The translations under genes and the position numbers were made by a program. Positions 36,382 through 45,473 of a stretch of DNA of 64,000 nucleotides are shown here, piece by piece. This DNA is from Pseudobacteriovorax sp. (GTDB lineage Bacteria > Bdellovibrionota_B > Oligoflexia > Oligoflexales > Oligoflexaceae): the NCBI GenBank assembly GCA_013215145.1, contig JABSRP010000038.1, forward strand, positions 19,206 through 83,205, written 5' to 3'. The notes beneath the pieces were generated by a model, which made no database searches, had not been told where the DNA came from, and saw only the letters and a list, made by a program, of their open reading frames with translations. Numbering within the stretch: position 1 is the first letter of the stretch; the number at the start of each line of letters is the position of its first letter.

Positions 36382-37722
36382 TTAGAGTCTTTTGGAATGA
36401 ATGAGTAAACTTGCCATAACGGAGTCTCTTTCATAGGGGTCGTCCACTTGATAAAGTTTCCCTGACTCATCGATCCATACGGAAAGGTAGACGATGTGAA
36501 TGGGAATAGGTGATTTGAGAGACCTAAAAACATGCCTGTCACCGTCATGTAAATCTCTCGTGGAAGCTTGCCCTAAGTCTTCTAGTAACATGGCAAGTTC
36601 TTCAGCTTTTTCAACACGAATACAACCTGAGCTCAATGTCCATTGCTTACTGTTGTATTGATTCGGGTTCGGGCTATCGTGTAGAAATATCTGATGCTGG
36701 TTATCGAACCCTATTTTTACGTCTCCCAGGGGATTTAACGGCCCGTGTTTTTGAATGGCCACTGCTTTTAGCTGTTCATCCTTATTCATAGAAAAGAAGT
36801 GCTTGTTGTCGATGGAGCTTAGGCGACGCCGAGATTTTTTAAAGAAGCCAATATCTCTCTCATCGGCATAGGAAGGTTTGCGTCTTATCATAGGTAGCAC
36901 GTCGGCAGACCAAATTGTTCTGGGAATGGTCCAATTGGGTCTCCATACGATGTGATCTATTTTTGAACTGAAGACCGGGGTTTGACGAGCAAGGCGACCA
37001 ACGACAATACGACTACTTAATACGGTTTTATTATCGGAAACAAGTGCTAGACTAGCGTTTGCTACATTGGCAATAACATAGCTGTGTCCTAGCTGATTCT
37101 GCAGCCAACGCCATCTTTCCATGTTTGCCATGACGCGCCATCTGAGATCATTCAAGGAGTCAGCTTTTCGAGGTTCCAAATCTTTGCTTCGAATCCATCT
37201 AGCAAGGCGTTGGTAGCCAGGATTCTGTGGAGCAAACAACTCTAGTTTTGTTTGAAAGTATTGGTCCGGCTTAAGGTCAGCGAGAATCTTCCCAGAAATC
37301 CGGCGTTTTTTTAGCGAGCGCCAGTTCGGGTTGACGTTTTTAGGTTCAATTATGCCAAAACGAAGGTGTGCAGCCACTGATAAGATTAAATCTGCCACCA
37401 GTAGGGACTCGATTTCTTTACTGCGAGTGACTTGGGCTTTTTTGAGGCTTAGGAAGAGGGGGTACTTTTTTAGTGGAATACCGTGATTTTTTGCGGCTTT
37501 CTCTATGTCTTTCAGCTGCCTAGTAGAGAGTCGTTGCAATGTGTCGTAGCTTGTATCAGAAGTTGCAATGTAAGATCTAAGCTCTTCTTTGTGATTCAAA
37601 AGGCTGCCATGACGGTCCAAAATCTGAAGCCAATCCGCCTGTCGTTCTGCATGAAACTTTGAAGTTATCATACACGAGTTTAAAGCTAAGGCTAGGAACC
37701 CAAGAAATGCTAAGCGTAACAT
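36382..37722 (-). CDS. L,D-transpeptidase, YcbB/LdtD type lipoprotein
   Basis: From ATG 37722 the 446-residue product has a lipoprotein leader (LNSC, Cys17) and a helical N-terminal region of the YcbB scaffold type. The YkuD catalytic domain is about 235-420. Its motif is visible as FLHDSPNPNQYN followed by SSGCIRVEKAEELA, with the nucleophilic cysteine and the preceding histidine in place. Substrate contacts such as WRPNWTIPRTIW match LdtD-like enzymes. It would form 3-3 crosslinks in peptidoglycan or attach proteins to it. An upstream in-frame ATG at 37797 would hide the leader and is not preferred. Confidence 0.9.
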   Translation of the reverse strand: MLRLAFLGFLALALNSCMITSKFHAERQADWLQILDRHGSLLNHKEELRSYIATSDTSYDTLQRLSTRQLKDIEKAAKNHGIPLKKYPLFLSLKKAQVTRSKEIESLLVADLILSVAAHLRFGIIEPKNVNPNWRSLKKRRISGKILADLKPDQYFQTKLELFAPQNPGYQRLARWIRSKDLEPRKADSLNDLRWRVMANMERWRWLQNQLGHSYVIANVANASLALVSDNKTVLSSRIVVGRLARQTPVFSSKIDHIVWRPNWTIPRTIWSADVLPMIRRKPSYADERDIGFFKKSRRRLSSIDNKHFFSMNKDEQLKAVAIQKHGPLNPLGDVKIGFDNQHQIFLHDSPNPNQYNSKQWTLSSGCIRVEKAEELAMLLEDLGQASTRDLHDGDRHVFRSLKSPIPIHIVYLSVWIDESGKLYQVDDPYERDSVMASLLIHSKRL

Positions 37723-37906
37723 GTTTTTACATTCCCATATAAACTTAAGTCGATACACCGAGTCCGACTCCAAACTTGTCAGCAGCTCTCTTATCATACC
37801 TTTGAGTCTTTGATACCTTCAAATGTCATGGCCCCGGTCATCAAGGCCATCACGTTTTGCGAGACGGCACGTTCACTCTGGTACGGAATTTGATTGCTGA
37901 AAGATT

Positions 37907-38854
37907 TTACTGACCACGGCATTCTTGGAAAAATGCATTTAGATTGCCGGACAAATCGACAAATTCTTGTTTTGGCAACTGTCTCATGCTTGCGACGAGT
38001 TTATGAAATGAATGAGGTAGGTGCTTTAGCTCGCTGCGCTGGAGGCTCTTTTCGGACTCAATTTGCTGCAGTGCTGCTTTGATAACAGTCTTGTGGAGAT
38101 CTGATTCATACCAGAGAGGTTGTGCCAGATCATCGAGGAGTACAGCGACGAGATACGATAACAGGTAGTAACTAGCATTTTGTTTTGACGCTGGATCGAT
38201 AGCATTCAGACGTTTTTGTACTGAAAGAAAAAAGCTGTGATTGGCGTTTAGGCCCCGGGTATGAAAGCCTATTAGGTGATCACTAATGTCATGGGTACCT
38301 GAAAACACCAGTCGTTTGCTTGTCAGTAGATTCAATTGAGAATCCACTATATTGTTGTTGGCCTCGTCGAGGTTTGCAACGAAATAGGACGAGTCGTAAC
38401 TGGGATCAAGGAGTGATAGCATCCACTCTGGTAAGATTCCTAAGTCCAAACCTTTAGAGTAATAATGATTGGCCACGAGATGGGGAAAGATAACTAACCT
38501 ATTGATCTGACCCTGCGTATTCATAGACTTTCGGTCCAAAATATTGCTTAAGTCAGGATGTTGAGGTAGCAACGTTTCTGAGTTTGGAGGAGTCATAATT
38601 ATTCCAATCTCTCCTCCAGATTCGACAAATTCTGTCGACCATGAGACGAGCTTGTTTGGTTCGGCTAATCCAACTAGTGCGCTGAGTCGATCATAATCAG
38701 GTCGTCCAATCTCAAAGTCTAGCCCCAGGCAGCAGCATAGAGAGGCTAATTGAGGCTCTTTTTGAAAGGAAATAAAATCGGATCGCCCTTTCAGTCTCTG
38801 AAGCAGGGCACCTTTAACATCTTGATCGATCTTTAGTCTATTCACTTGGCTCAA
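37907..38854 (-). CDS. Unknown cytosolic protein overlapping a secreted-protein gene
   Basis: The 315-residue product starts at TTG 38854 (or GTG 38845), within the last codons of the gene before it (17-bp overlap), so the two are probably translationally coupled. It has no signal peptide or membrane helix. Its content alternates helices and strands (WSTEFVESGGEIGIIMTP, RLVIFPHLVANHYY, GLDLGILPEWM), loosely like a periplasmic-binding fold, but I cannot assign a family. The pair is divergent from the TIGR02147 regulator at 39330, which may control it. Confidence 0.6.
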   Translation of the reverse strand: MSQVNRLKIDQDVKGALLQRLKGRSDFISFQKEPQLASLCCCLGLDFEIGRPDYDRLSALVGLAEPNKLVSWSTEFVESGGEIGIIMTPPNSETLLPQHPDLSNILDRKSMNTQGQINRLVIFPHLVANHYYSKGLDLGILPEWMLSLLDPSYDSSYFVANLDEANNNIVDSQLNLLTSKRLVFSGTHDISDHLIGFHTRGLNANHSFFLSVQKRLNAIDPASKQNASYYLLSYLVAVLLDDLAQPLWYESDLHKTVIKAALQQIESEKSLQRSELKHLPHSFHKLVASMRQLPKQEFVDLSGNLNAFFQECRGQ

Positions 38855-39191
38855 CTAAGGTTTCGATTGCTAGATCTTGCTTTAACTGCTCAAGACAGAA
38901 ACTTAGTTTTTCGTTCTCTCGTTCTGATGAAACAGGACTTGTTTGCCCATCACTCCAAAATCGACCCTTGATAAATGCTAGGCATTTCTCCGCATTCGAA
39001 AGCTCATCACAGTATCTATTGTAGATGCCTGCCTTGTTTGTTTGTGGGAATGGGCCGATGAAGCAGTTACCAGCAATGGGGGCAATGTTCGGTCCACGTA
39101 CTATCTCTTGAGCCGCTGCACCTTGACCGAGTGTCACAGTTCCAGCTAACACGGCAGGTACCAAATACTTTTGTTTCATTTTTTCTGACAT
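38838..39191 (-). CDS. Small secreted protein divergent from a TIGR02147 regulator
   Basis: The 117-residue product has a signal peptide ending AAAQ (about residue 28) and four cysteines in the mature part (NCFIG, RYCDEL, EKCLAF, SFCLEQ), suggesting two disulfides. AGGAGG upstream supports the start. It is the first gene of a two-gene unit and lies 138 bp from the divergent regulator gene. No family recognised. Confidence 0.65.
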   Translation of the reverse strand: MSEKMKQKYLVPAVLAGTVTLGQGAAAQEIVRGPNIAPIAGNCFIGPFPQTNKAGIYNRYCDELSNAEKCLAFIKGRFWSDGQTSPVSSERENEKLSFCLEQLKQDLAIETLVEPSE

Positions 39192-39329
39192 GATTTAACC
39201 TCCTGTATTTTGCAGCAAATATATCAGATCGAAGTCCAGCGGCAAGGGTCTTGAGAAACAAAGTGTTTCTCCTTGGCTTGAAACATAATTTCCTTTGGGT
39301 TATCGTCCGGCAAAATCTTGGAGTTTTTG

Positions 39330-40043
39330 ATGACATCCCTTAAAGAAACTCTACGGAGTGAATTTGCCGAAAGAAAATCACGCAATCCGAGTTATTCATT
39401 GCGTGCCTATGCCAGATTTTTGGAAATTAGTCCTACGTCTCTTTCTCTATTCTTGAATGGCAAAAGAGGATTATCCGAAAAGGCTAAGCGTCCCATCTTG
39501 CGGAAACTGGGATTTCTAGATGGCGAGCTCGATACAGATGATTTTTCAGAGATCGATCTTGATAAAGTAAAAATCATCGCCGACTGGTACTTTTTTGCGA
39601 TTTTATCGTTGATGGAAACAGATGACTATCAACATGATTGCCAATGGATCGGCCAACGTTTGAATATTTCACAGCTCTTGGCAAAAGAGGCTATCTCGAT
39701 ACTGGAAAAAAACGGGTTTATTGAATTTGATGATAAAAACAAAGCGATTCCTACGTTTCCAAGGACCAAAACCCCAACGCAAGTGCGATCTGCAGCGATT
39801 CGAAAAAGCCATATGCAAGCTCTCGATTTAGCAAAGAGATCTTTGGAATACGATGATATTTCCCTAAGAGATATGACAGCAATAACCGTTGTTACAACGA
39901 GAGACAAAATGAATGAAGCTAGAAAAAAGATCACAAAGTTTCGAAGAAATTTGATGAAGTTTTTAGAATCAGGTGAAAAAAAAGAAGTTTATCGATTATC
40001 CATTCAATTATTTCCCTTGTCGAAGGTGCGAGATGATATATAA
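39330..40043 (+). CDS. TIGR02147 (DUF4423) family transcriptional regulator
   Basis: The 237-residue product begins with an XRE-like helix-turn-helix (SLRAYARFLEISPTSLSLFLNGKRGLS) and continues with the TIGR02147/DUF4423 core. The core includes the diagnostic WYFFAILSLMET, a second winged-helix-like part (IGQRLNISQLLAKEAISILEKNG), HMQALDLAKRSLE and RDMTAITVV. This family is strongly enriched in Fibrobacteres and Bdellovibrionota-like genomes and is poorly characterised. GGAG lies 6 nt before ATG 39330. Its last codons overlap the next gene by 11 bp, indicating coupled expression with the GNGG protein. Confidence 0.88.
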   Translation: MTSLKETLRSEFAERKSRNPSYSLRAYARFLEISPTSLSLFLNGKRGLSEKAKRPILRKLGFLDGELDTDDFSEIDLDKVKIIADWYFFAILSLMETDDYQHDCQWIGQRLNISQLLAKEAISILEKNGFIEFDDKNKAIPTFPRTKTPTQVRSAAIRKSHMQALDLAKRSLEYDDISLRDMTAITVVTTRDKMNEARKKITKFRRNLMKFLESGEKKEVYRLSIQLFPLSKVRDDI

Positions 40044-40962
40044 GTTTTTATTTAGTCTTAAAATATTGTTTTTATTGTCGAAATTAGCAGTGGCTGGTCA
40101 TGAGACTAATAATGGAGGGAGTGGGGTTGTCTGTCGTGATAAAGATCAGGTCGTGCAAACTGTTGAATTACTCGACTTCTGGGAGGCAAGAGTTTTACGA
40201 TCGGCTTCGTTTCCTGACAATGAGTTATCTGTGGAGTCTCGGTTGAACGCGGCTACTCAAAAATTTATTCGTTTGACGGGGAATATTGGTTTTGGTGAAA
40301 AACTGCGAAAAAAATTGGTTCTGCTTCAGACTCAAAAGCTAAACTCTCTAGAGAACCTTGCCATCAAACCAAGTGCTGATGTACAAAACCGCTATCTTCC
40401 TAAAGACTGCCCAGTAGAAGGAATTGCATCCTTTGATGATACCTATTTGAAGCTTGATGTGAATCAGGAGCTTTTCTCGAAGTTGGATCAATTGAATCGT
40501 GCAGGACTTCTTTTTCATGAGGCAGTTTACCGCATATTGAGACATAACTATGGTCATACGGATTCCCTTTTGGCCCGATATATGACGTCATGTAGCTTTT
40601 CCAATGAAGTCTGTTCGGAGCTAAGGGTCTCGACAATACCAGATAGTCACGTCTGTCGGATTAATACAGGTAGTGGGGACACAGTATTTGAAGTTATCGT
40701 CATCGAGACTGGAACCCAGCGATGGTTTTTAAAGAAGTTAAACGGACATGCATTGCTGGTGCAAGCTTATTTCGATTTGGCATTCGCCTGCGAAAAAACG
40801 AATAACCGAATGAAGTGTCAAAAGTTTCAACCAGAATTTCGTATATTTCCTCGATCCTCAGAGGATCGGAAGCGAAATGTAGGCTTTGCAAAAGCCTTTT
40901 CAGCGAGCCTCGGAGTTGACAGGCTTCTCTACCTGGACCAAAAATTGGTGACTTGCCATTAG
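40033..40962 (+). CDS. Secreted GNGG-type protein coupled to the TIGR02147 regulator
   Basis: The start at ATG 40033 lies inside the last codons of the regulator gene and gives a signal peptide (MIYKFLFSLKILFLLSKLAVA). The mature 290-residue protein begins HETNNGGSGVVC and later has LLFHEAVYR, features shared with the protein at 9046-10065. Paired cysteines (SCSFSNEVC and others) suggest disulfides. The family role is unknown. The overlap with a TIGR02147 gene is a useful clue that the regulator controls or responds to this exported protein. Confidence 0.75.
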   Translation: MIYKFLFSLKILFLLSKLAVAGHETNNGGSGVVCRDKDQVVQTVELLDFWEARVLRSASFPDNELSVESRLNAATQKFIRLTGNIGFGEKLRKKLVLLQTQKLNSLENLAIKPSADVQNRYLPKDCPVEGIASFDDTYLKLDVNQELFSKLDQLNRAGLLFHEAVYRILRHNYGHTDSLLARYMTSCSFSNEVCSELRVSTIPDSHVCRINTGSGDTVFEVIVIETGTQRWFLKKLNGHALLVQAYFDLAFACEKTNNRMKCQKFQPEFRIFPRSSEDRKRNVGFAKAFSASLGVDRLLYLDQKLVTCH

Positions 40963-40978
40963 TATGAACTGTCAGAGT

Positions 40979-40987
40979 CCCCCCCCC
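40979..40987 (+). repeat. Nine-base C run after the GNGG gene
   Basis: The mononucleotide run begins 16 bases after the stop codon at 40962 and is the longest in the window. It is outside any gene I accept, so it should not affect a reading frame, but it is a likely hotspot for length variation. Confidence 0.7.
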
Positions 40988-41040
40988 AGGCAAATAGCTG
41001 TTGATTGGTGTCAACAAAACCTGACACTGAATTGTAAAGG

Positions 41041-41098
41041 TTTTGATCAGATTGTTTGACATTTTGATCTTCCTTTTTGACATTTTAGGTTTGATCAA
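41041..41098. promoter_or_regulatory. 21-bp tandem repeats upstream of the sigma-factor gene
   Basis: Two imperfect copies of a 21-base unit, TTTTGATC-N-TTTGACA, occupy 41041-41061 and 41062-41082. A third partial unit carries TTTGATC, ending in the palindrome TTGATCAA (41091-41098). The 21-base period equals two helical turns, so bound proteins would lie on the same DNA face. It is about 90 bases before the sigma gene start. Confidence 0.55.
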
Positions 41099-41185
41099 AT
41101 GAAATCCACGATTTAGTGAGAATTTGATGTTTGAAATTCCTGTATTTTGTCATGCTATCGCCTGATTTTGTCAAAAATATACGGC

Positions 41186-41770
41186 ATGTTCGTTGCTAAA
41201 TTGAGCTTGAGGTCTTTAGACCTGTTTGAATCTCTATTTAGGAAACGAAATGTGAAACACGAAGATCCTCTATTCGATGACTGGGAAGAAGTCCAAAGAA
41301 TCATTGTTAAAGCATCTTTGCGGTACAAGATATCCGACTATGACCGCGAGGATATTGTACAAGCTGTATTCGAAAAAATTCTGGACCAAGCTAATAAAAA
41401 AGACAAAATTCGTTGCCTTCGCTCTTGGATATTTATAGTTACACGAAACGAATGCCTCAATCACTTTCGCATCCAGAAGCATAAACTTTTGCACGGCGAA
41501 GCTTATCGTATTCATAAAGAAACACTGGACCCCTGTCAAGATCAGGTGATTGAAGAAAAGCTGAATAATGAAAAATATTTTGATTACCTAGAAGAAAAGA
41601 TACATAGTTCTAACGATGATAGGGATGTTGTCAAACTTTTTTATAGCCAAAACCTAAAGGCTAAAGAAATTTCGGCAATGACAGACACTAATATTAATAC
41701 AGTTTTAGCGCGGCTAAGGCGATTCCGACTTGACTGCAGAAAAGATCTAAAGGCCATGAAGACTATATAG
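41186..41770 (+). CDS. ECF-type RNA polymerase sigma factor
   Basis: The 194-residue product has a sigma-70 region 2 (about 40-105: YKISDYDREDIVQAVFEKIL, then LRSWIFIVTRNECLNHFR). After an unusually long linker comes region 4 (about 140-185: FYSQNLKAKEISAMTDTNINTVLARLRRFR), which would bind the -35 element. Regions 1 and 3 are absent, as in extracytoplasmic-function sigma factors. No anti-sigma gene is adjacent; instead an XRE-TPR regulator and a CheY protein follow. The start is uncertain: ATG 41186 lacks a clear ribosome-binding site, and a TTG at 41147 is an alternative. Confidence 0.85.
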   Translation: MFVAKLSLRSLDLFESLFRKRNVKHEDPLFDDWEEVQRIIVKASLRYKISDYDREDIVQAVFEKILDQANKKDKIRCLRSWIFIVTRNECLNHFRIQKHKLLHGEAYRIHKETLDPCQDQVIEEKLNNEKYFDYLEEKIHSSNDDRDVVKLFYSQNLKAKEISAMTDTNINTVLARLRRFRLDCRKDLKAMKTI

Positions 41771-41857
41771 GACTTCCTACTAAACGCGCAAAGTTTTTGA
41801 TTGATTCAGATCAACTTTTGTTGACAATTGTCGATAGACGGTTTGAAGGGAGGGACG

Positions 41858-42910
41858 ATGTCGAATCGAGTTTTGATAGATCGGAAAGAGATCGAATCTT
41901 TAATCGCCCAGTCGGGATTAAAGAAGCAGGAAATCGCAAAGAAGCTCGGGATAGCAAAGGAAACTTTGAGTCGGTGGACATCTGGCAAAACACTGTCTAT
42001 GCCAAGGAAAAAATTCGATCAACTCATGCTGATCCTTTCTAATAACGAGCGTCAGTTTGATAATGCTCGCCTCATAGCAGGTAGTGAGGTATCGTCCCTC
42101 GATACACAAAAAGCACTACAAAACCCAACAGCGCTTATTACTACCGAACAAATAACTCTTGGAATCTTGCTAGAGCAAGATAACTTAGACCAGTTTGAAG
42201 TGACTAGAATTAGTGGAAGCCAGTCTCATTGGTTTCTTCAGGCTGCTCAACAACTGCTTGGAAAGGGAGACCTTAGATTTGCAAAGGGTCAAAAGTTTGC
42301 TCAATCAAATTTCAACGATAGTGCTAAGGCTCTGACTCTTGAATGTATGCTAAATTTGTATGAAGGTAAACTTGAGGATTTGGAAACTCGTTGTGCTAAA
42401 GCGATGCTGTTAGCCCAGGAAGATTGGGTTTCGACTCTTATCCTTTACCTTTCTTCGGTGATAGCACTCAAAATGGGGAAAACAGATTTAGCTCTAGCGT
42501 CGGCAAAAAAGAGCCTGTCCTATTGTGATCACCTCGATTGGCAATTGAAAACACCTTTGTCTATAAATATTCGAGCGCTAATGGTCTTGATTAGTTTGGG
42601 AGACGCGACGAGCGTGGTTTGTCAGGGACATATGGATCGGTTCACCACTGCGGTAGGAGCAAACTCCAAACCTTTGTTTTTAATGAGAAAGTATGCGCTT
42701 GAGACTTTTTTGGAGATTAAGGTGAAGGATAGGGTAGACACCAACATCGCCGTTAAACTGGAACAAGTTAGGGATTATTACCTCGAGTTACCTGAGATAT
42801 ATAAATTCGAACTAATTTATCTTGTTCAAATTTTTAAGGATAAGTTTGAAACGGAGTTGTTAGATCACCTAAGCTTCTCGAATTTTACTACGGGGACTGT
42901 CAATGGCTAA
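41858..42910 (+). CDS. XRE-type DNA-binding protein with TPR-like C-terminal region
   Basis: The start at 41858 follows GGGAGGG. The 350-residue product has an N-terminal helix-turn-helix (about 8-60: IESLIAQSGLKKQEIAKKLG, AKETLSRWTSGKT) and a long helical part of TPR style (for example ALTLECMLNLYEGKLEDLETRC and LALASAKKSLSYC). HTH-TPR proteins often sense peptides or partner proteins. Its stop overlaps the start of the CheY gene by 8 bp, so the two are coupled and may be a sensor-effector pair. It lies 87 bp behind the sigma-factor gene. Confidence 0.8.
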   Translation: MSNRVLIDRKEIESLIAQSGLKKQEIAKKLGIAKETLSRWTSGKTLSMPRKKFDQLMLILSNNERQFDNARLIAGSEVSSLDTQKALQNPTALITTEQITLGILLEQDNLDQFEVTRISGSQSHWFLQAAQQLLGKGDLRFAKGQKFAQSNFNDSAKALTLECMLNLYEGKLEDLETRCAKAMLLAQEDWVSTLILYLSSVIALKMGKTDLALASAKKSLSYCDHLDWQLKTPLSINIRALMVLISLGDATSVVCQGHMDRFTTAVGANSKPLFLMRKYALETFLEIKVKDRVDTNIAVKLEQVRDYYLELPEIYKFELIYLVQIFKDKFETELLDHLSFSNFTTGTVNG

Positions 42911-43292
42911 AAAACGTATTCTTATGGTGGACGATTCGGAAATCGTGACTCAAGACCTCCAAGCCAGTATTCCTGAGAATCTAAAGTTATATGACTTCGA
43001 ATTTGATGTGCTGCATGATGGTGATTCGGCCCTAGAACACATCAAAAAAGACCTAAAATATGACTTGATTATTCTCGACTGGGTTATGCCTGGTGCTTCG
43101 GGGCTGATGCTTGCGTCAGAGATCGATAAGGCCTCAAATCCTCCGCCAATTCTGATGCTGACGTCAAAGTTCCATGATTTGGAAGTGACCGAAGGAATTG
43201 AGAGCATAAAATGTTGGGTTCTTAAGCCAGTAAGACCAGACAAGCTTGCTGATACGATTGAGAGGATCTGGCAGTTAGAGAAAACAGCCTAG
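42903..43292 (+). CDS. Single-domain response regulator, CheY-like
   Basis: The 129-residue product is a lone receiver domain. Residues of the phosphorylation site are all present: acidic pair Asp10/Asp11, phosphoacceptor Asp59 in LIILDWVMPG, Thr89 in LMLTSK and Lys110 in VLKPV. There is no output domain, so it should act by protein contact. No kinase gene is next to it; the broken CheA-like kinase at 6807-8910 is 34 kb away and not an obvious partner. Overlap with the XRE-TPR gene suggests that protein as its target. A strong terminator follows. Confidence 0.93.
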   Translation: MAKKRILMVDDSEIVTQDLQASIPENLKLYDFEFDVLHDGDSALEHIKKDLKYDLIILDWVMPGASGLMLASEIDKASNPPPILMLTSKFHDLEVTEGIESIKCWVLKPVRPDKLADTIERIWQLEKTA

Positions 43293-43311
43293 CGGAAGTG
43301 GTCCTGACCAA

Positions 43312-43352
43312 GAAGCCCGATACTCCCAGGGAGGAGACTATCGGGCTTTTTT
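43312..43352 (+). terminator. Rho-independent terminator after the CheY gene
   Basis: AAGCCCGATA (43312-43321) pairs with TATCGGGCTT (43338-43347), followed by a T run. It ends the transcription unit that includes the XRE-TPR and CheY genes. Confidence 0.92.
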
Positions 43353-43430
43353 CTATTTGTTGGAAGGTCTACTCGTTTTTTGATCTAGCAGGTTGATTGG
43401 TACAACCTGCCCTAAGAAACAATATTAAAG

Positions 43431-45314
43431 TTATGGCGTATATAGGACGCGCGGGCCACCAGGCGACCAACTCATACTGTAAGCTTTCCCAGCCCTTCCC
43501 GATTGAGTCGCATCCTTGGCGCAAGTAAAGCTACCACTGAAGGCCAAAGTTAGCTCGTCATCTGCCGTGAAGCCTCCAAGTTCAATGGGAATCTCAACCA
43601 TCGCAGGTTTTGCCACAGGACTGGGTGTTGTCAGCTGCTGCGAACCGAGCGCTGTTCCATTCTTGTAGATCGTAGCCGTTACATCATAGTTGCTATAAAA
43701 AAGGCCGAAGGGAGTCATAATATTAAATGCTACCGTGTGACCCGATCCTGAGTTCAAGGCCGAGATCAGAGAATTACCGATAGCGCGTGTTCCGCCAATG
43801 GCATATTCTAAGGCCACAGTACCCTCTTTTTCACCGCAATTCGCCGTCCAATCGCGAATCCGGCGCTCAGAACCGCTGTTTTGTTTGGTTCGTCTAAAGT
43901 TCACGGACTTTGGCTTTGTGCCTGCTAAGCGAAACGCTGTGGAAGAGCCATCACAAGCAGCATTTGGATTCATGTCAGTTGTCAGCTCGTCAAAACACAG
44001 AGACTCTGGTGCCTCCAACAGAGCTGTTAGGTCAGCCTGAGCAGGGTTGGTGTAGGTGAATCCGTTATAAATGGAAAAGTAAGGTAGATTATCGGCGTTC
44101 ACTGTGGGGGTTTCGATTAGGCAAGACTCGGAACCCCTGGCATCACAATGAGTGGCTCGGCTTGTAAAAGCGCCGCTTTCAATGTCAGAACACGGGCCAG
44201 TGGCGGCTTCGATTGCCTCGCCATACTGACCACAGCGATAATCGGCATATTTATATTGAACGCCATTGGCGTTATCGCCTTTGGCAGTAATAAAGGTTCC
44301 ACTGAACTGCGAAGTAGAATCGTTTGGATAGGCAAAAAGAGAATAGAGGACCTCTTTTTTATCGATCTCCGTGATGTTACCCTCTTCATCAATCTCACCG
44401 CTTACTAGCAATGAGACGGTCTCGCCACCACGAATTGATTTCTTGATAGCCCTCACAATCCCAGCGCTTCTTTCCATCGTAACAATAGTAATGTCATCCG
44501 GAGTTGAGCTTTCGATAGCTTCAATTTTGGCAAATGAGAAAATATCCTCCGTGATCATAAAGTCAAGAATGATGGGGTTTTCGCCAAATCCAATGATGAT
44601 GCGATTTGGTAGCGATTTGGTTTCGTCTAAAATAGCCGTTAGGGTAAGGGTTAGCTGGCTTCCCCCCTCACTCATATTTTCTGCCTGTGCTGCAGAAAAA
44701 CAGGTGGTGTCAATGGTAACAGCAACATCCTCATAGACCTTACCTGGAGATGCTAGATACTCGATAGGCTCACCCAAAGCGTTTTCGAAGGCACATAGGA
44801 CACCTTTTATCTGTGAGATGCTTCCTGCGAGCGAGTCCGAGGAATCCGGCGTGCTGATAAGACAATCGGATTTTGCTTGCGGAAATGTTGGATCTTGCTG
44901 AGACAATGCTGTAGTAGCATTTGCCATCGGTGCACCATTCACAGAGCAAGCTGGTAAGTCGGGATGCGGCGTTTGGCTTGCATCATCAGCAGAACTCTCC
45001 AGCTTCCCATCGCCATCGCTATCCTGATCGGCAAAGTCTGGTGTCGTTTCGATCTCGACGGGAGCCAGACGTAAAGACCCTGCTTCCACCGTCGCATCAA
45101 TACCGTCCACGGAGAGCGTCTGATCGATTGCATTGACGGCAAGCTCTAACACCCCGGCTGGTGATGGTTCTGTAAGCGCTAACTCTTCATCGGCTTCTGC
45201 CGCTGCAGGGGCAGACGTTTCTGAGTCAGAACTGCTGCTGCCGCATCCGTAGCCAGTGACGATGCCTGTTATTCCTAGGGCTACATAAAATAACCCAGAC
45301 TTGACCTGTTTCAC
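43431..45314 (-). CDS. Large lipoprotein of unknown function
   Basis: The 627-residue product starts at GTG with GGAGGAGG upstream. Its leader ends GYGC (Cys24), followed by a Ser/Ala/Glu-rich linker. A DQDSDGDGK stretch (about 98) looks like a calcium-binding repeat. The rest is beta-rich with about twelve cysteines in close pairs (DYRCGQYGEAIEAATGPC and others), implying extracellular disulfides. The C-terminal 130 residues look like an immunoglobulin- or jelly-roll-like domain. I know no named family. It is monocistronic. A surface adhesion role is plausible only from composition. Confidence 0.75.
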   Translation of the reverse strand: MKQVKSGLFYVALGITGIVTGYGCGSSSSDSETSAPAAAEADEELALTEPSPAGVLELAVNAIDQTLSVDGIDATVEAGSLRLAPVEIETTPDFADQDSDGDGKLESSADDASQTPHPDLPACSVNGAPMANATTALSQQDPTFPQAKSDCLISTPDSSDSLAGSISQIKGVLCAFENALGEPIEYLASPGKVYEDVAVTIDTTCFSAAQAENMSEGGSQLTLTLTAILDETKSLPNRIIIGFGENPIILDFMITEDIFSFAKIEAIESSTPDDITIVTMERSAGIVRAIKKSIRGGETVSLLVSGEIDEEGNITEIDKKEVLYSLFAYPNDSTSQFSGTFITAKGDNANGVQYKYADYRCGQYGEAIEAATGPCSDIESGAFTSRATHCDARGSESCLIETPTVNADNLPYFSIYNGFTYTNPAQADLTALLEAPESLCFDELTTDMNPNAACDGSSTAFRLAGTKPKSVNFRRTKQNSGSERRIRDWTANCGEKEGTVALEYAIGGTRAIGNSLISALNSGSGHTVAFNIMTPFGLFYSNYDVTATIYKNGTALGSQQLTTPSPVAKPAMVEIPIELGGFTADDELTLAFSGSFTCAKDATQSGRAGKAYSMSWSPGGPRVLYTP

Positions 45315-45473
45315 GAAATACCTCCTCCAAATTAATTACCTATGGAGAGCGGAATCGGGGCCAAATCCCTTAAGTGTTTTTTTGTAAAGATTCCATAATA
45401 CTCAATTAAGTCAATAAATTTGTCTGTATATAATGTTGGGTGGGTTTTTACGATGGGGTTAAATGGTTCCATT

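Noticed and set aside
40700..41098. 132-codon minus-strand frame overlapping the GNGG gene
   Set aside because: It runs antisense to a supported gene and across the C9 run and the tandem repeats; no protein features.
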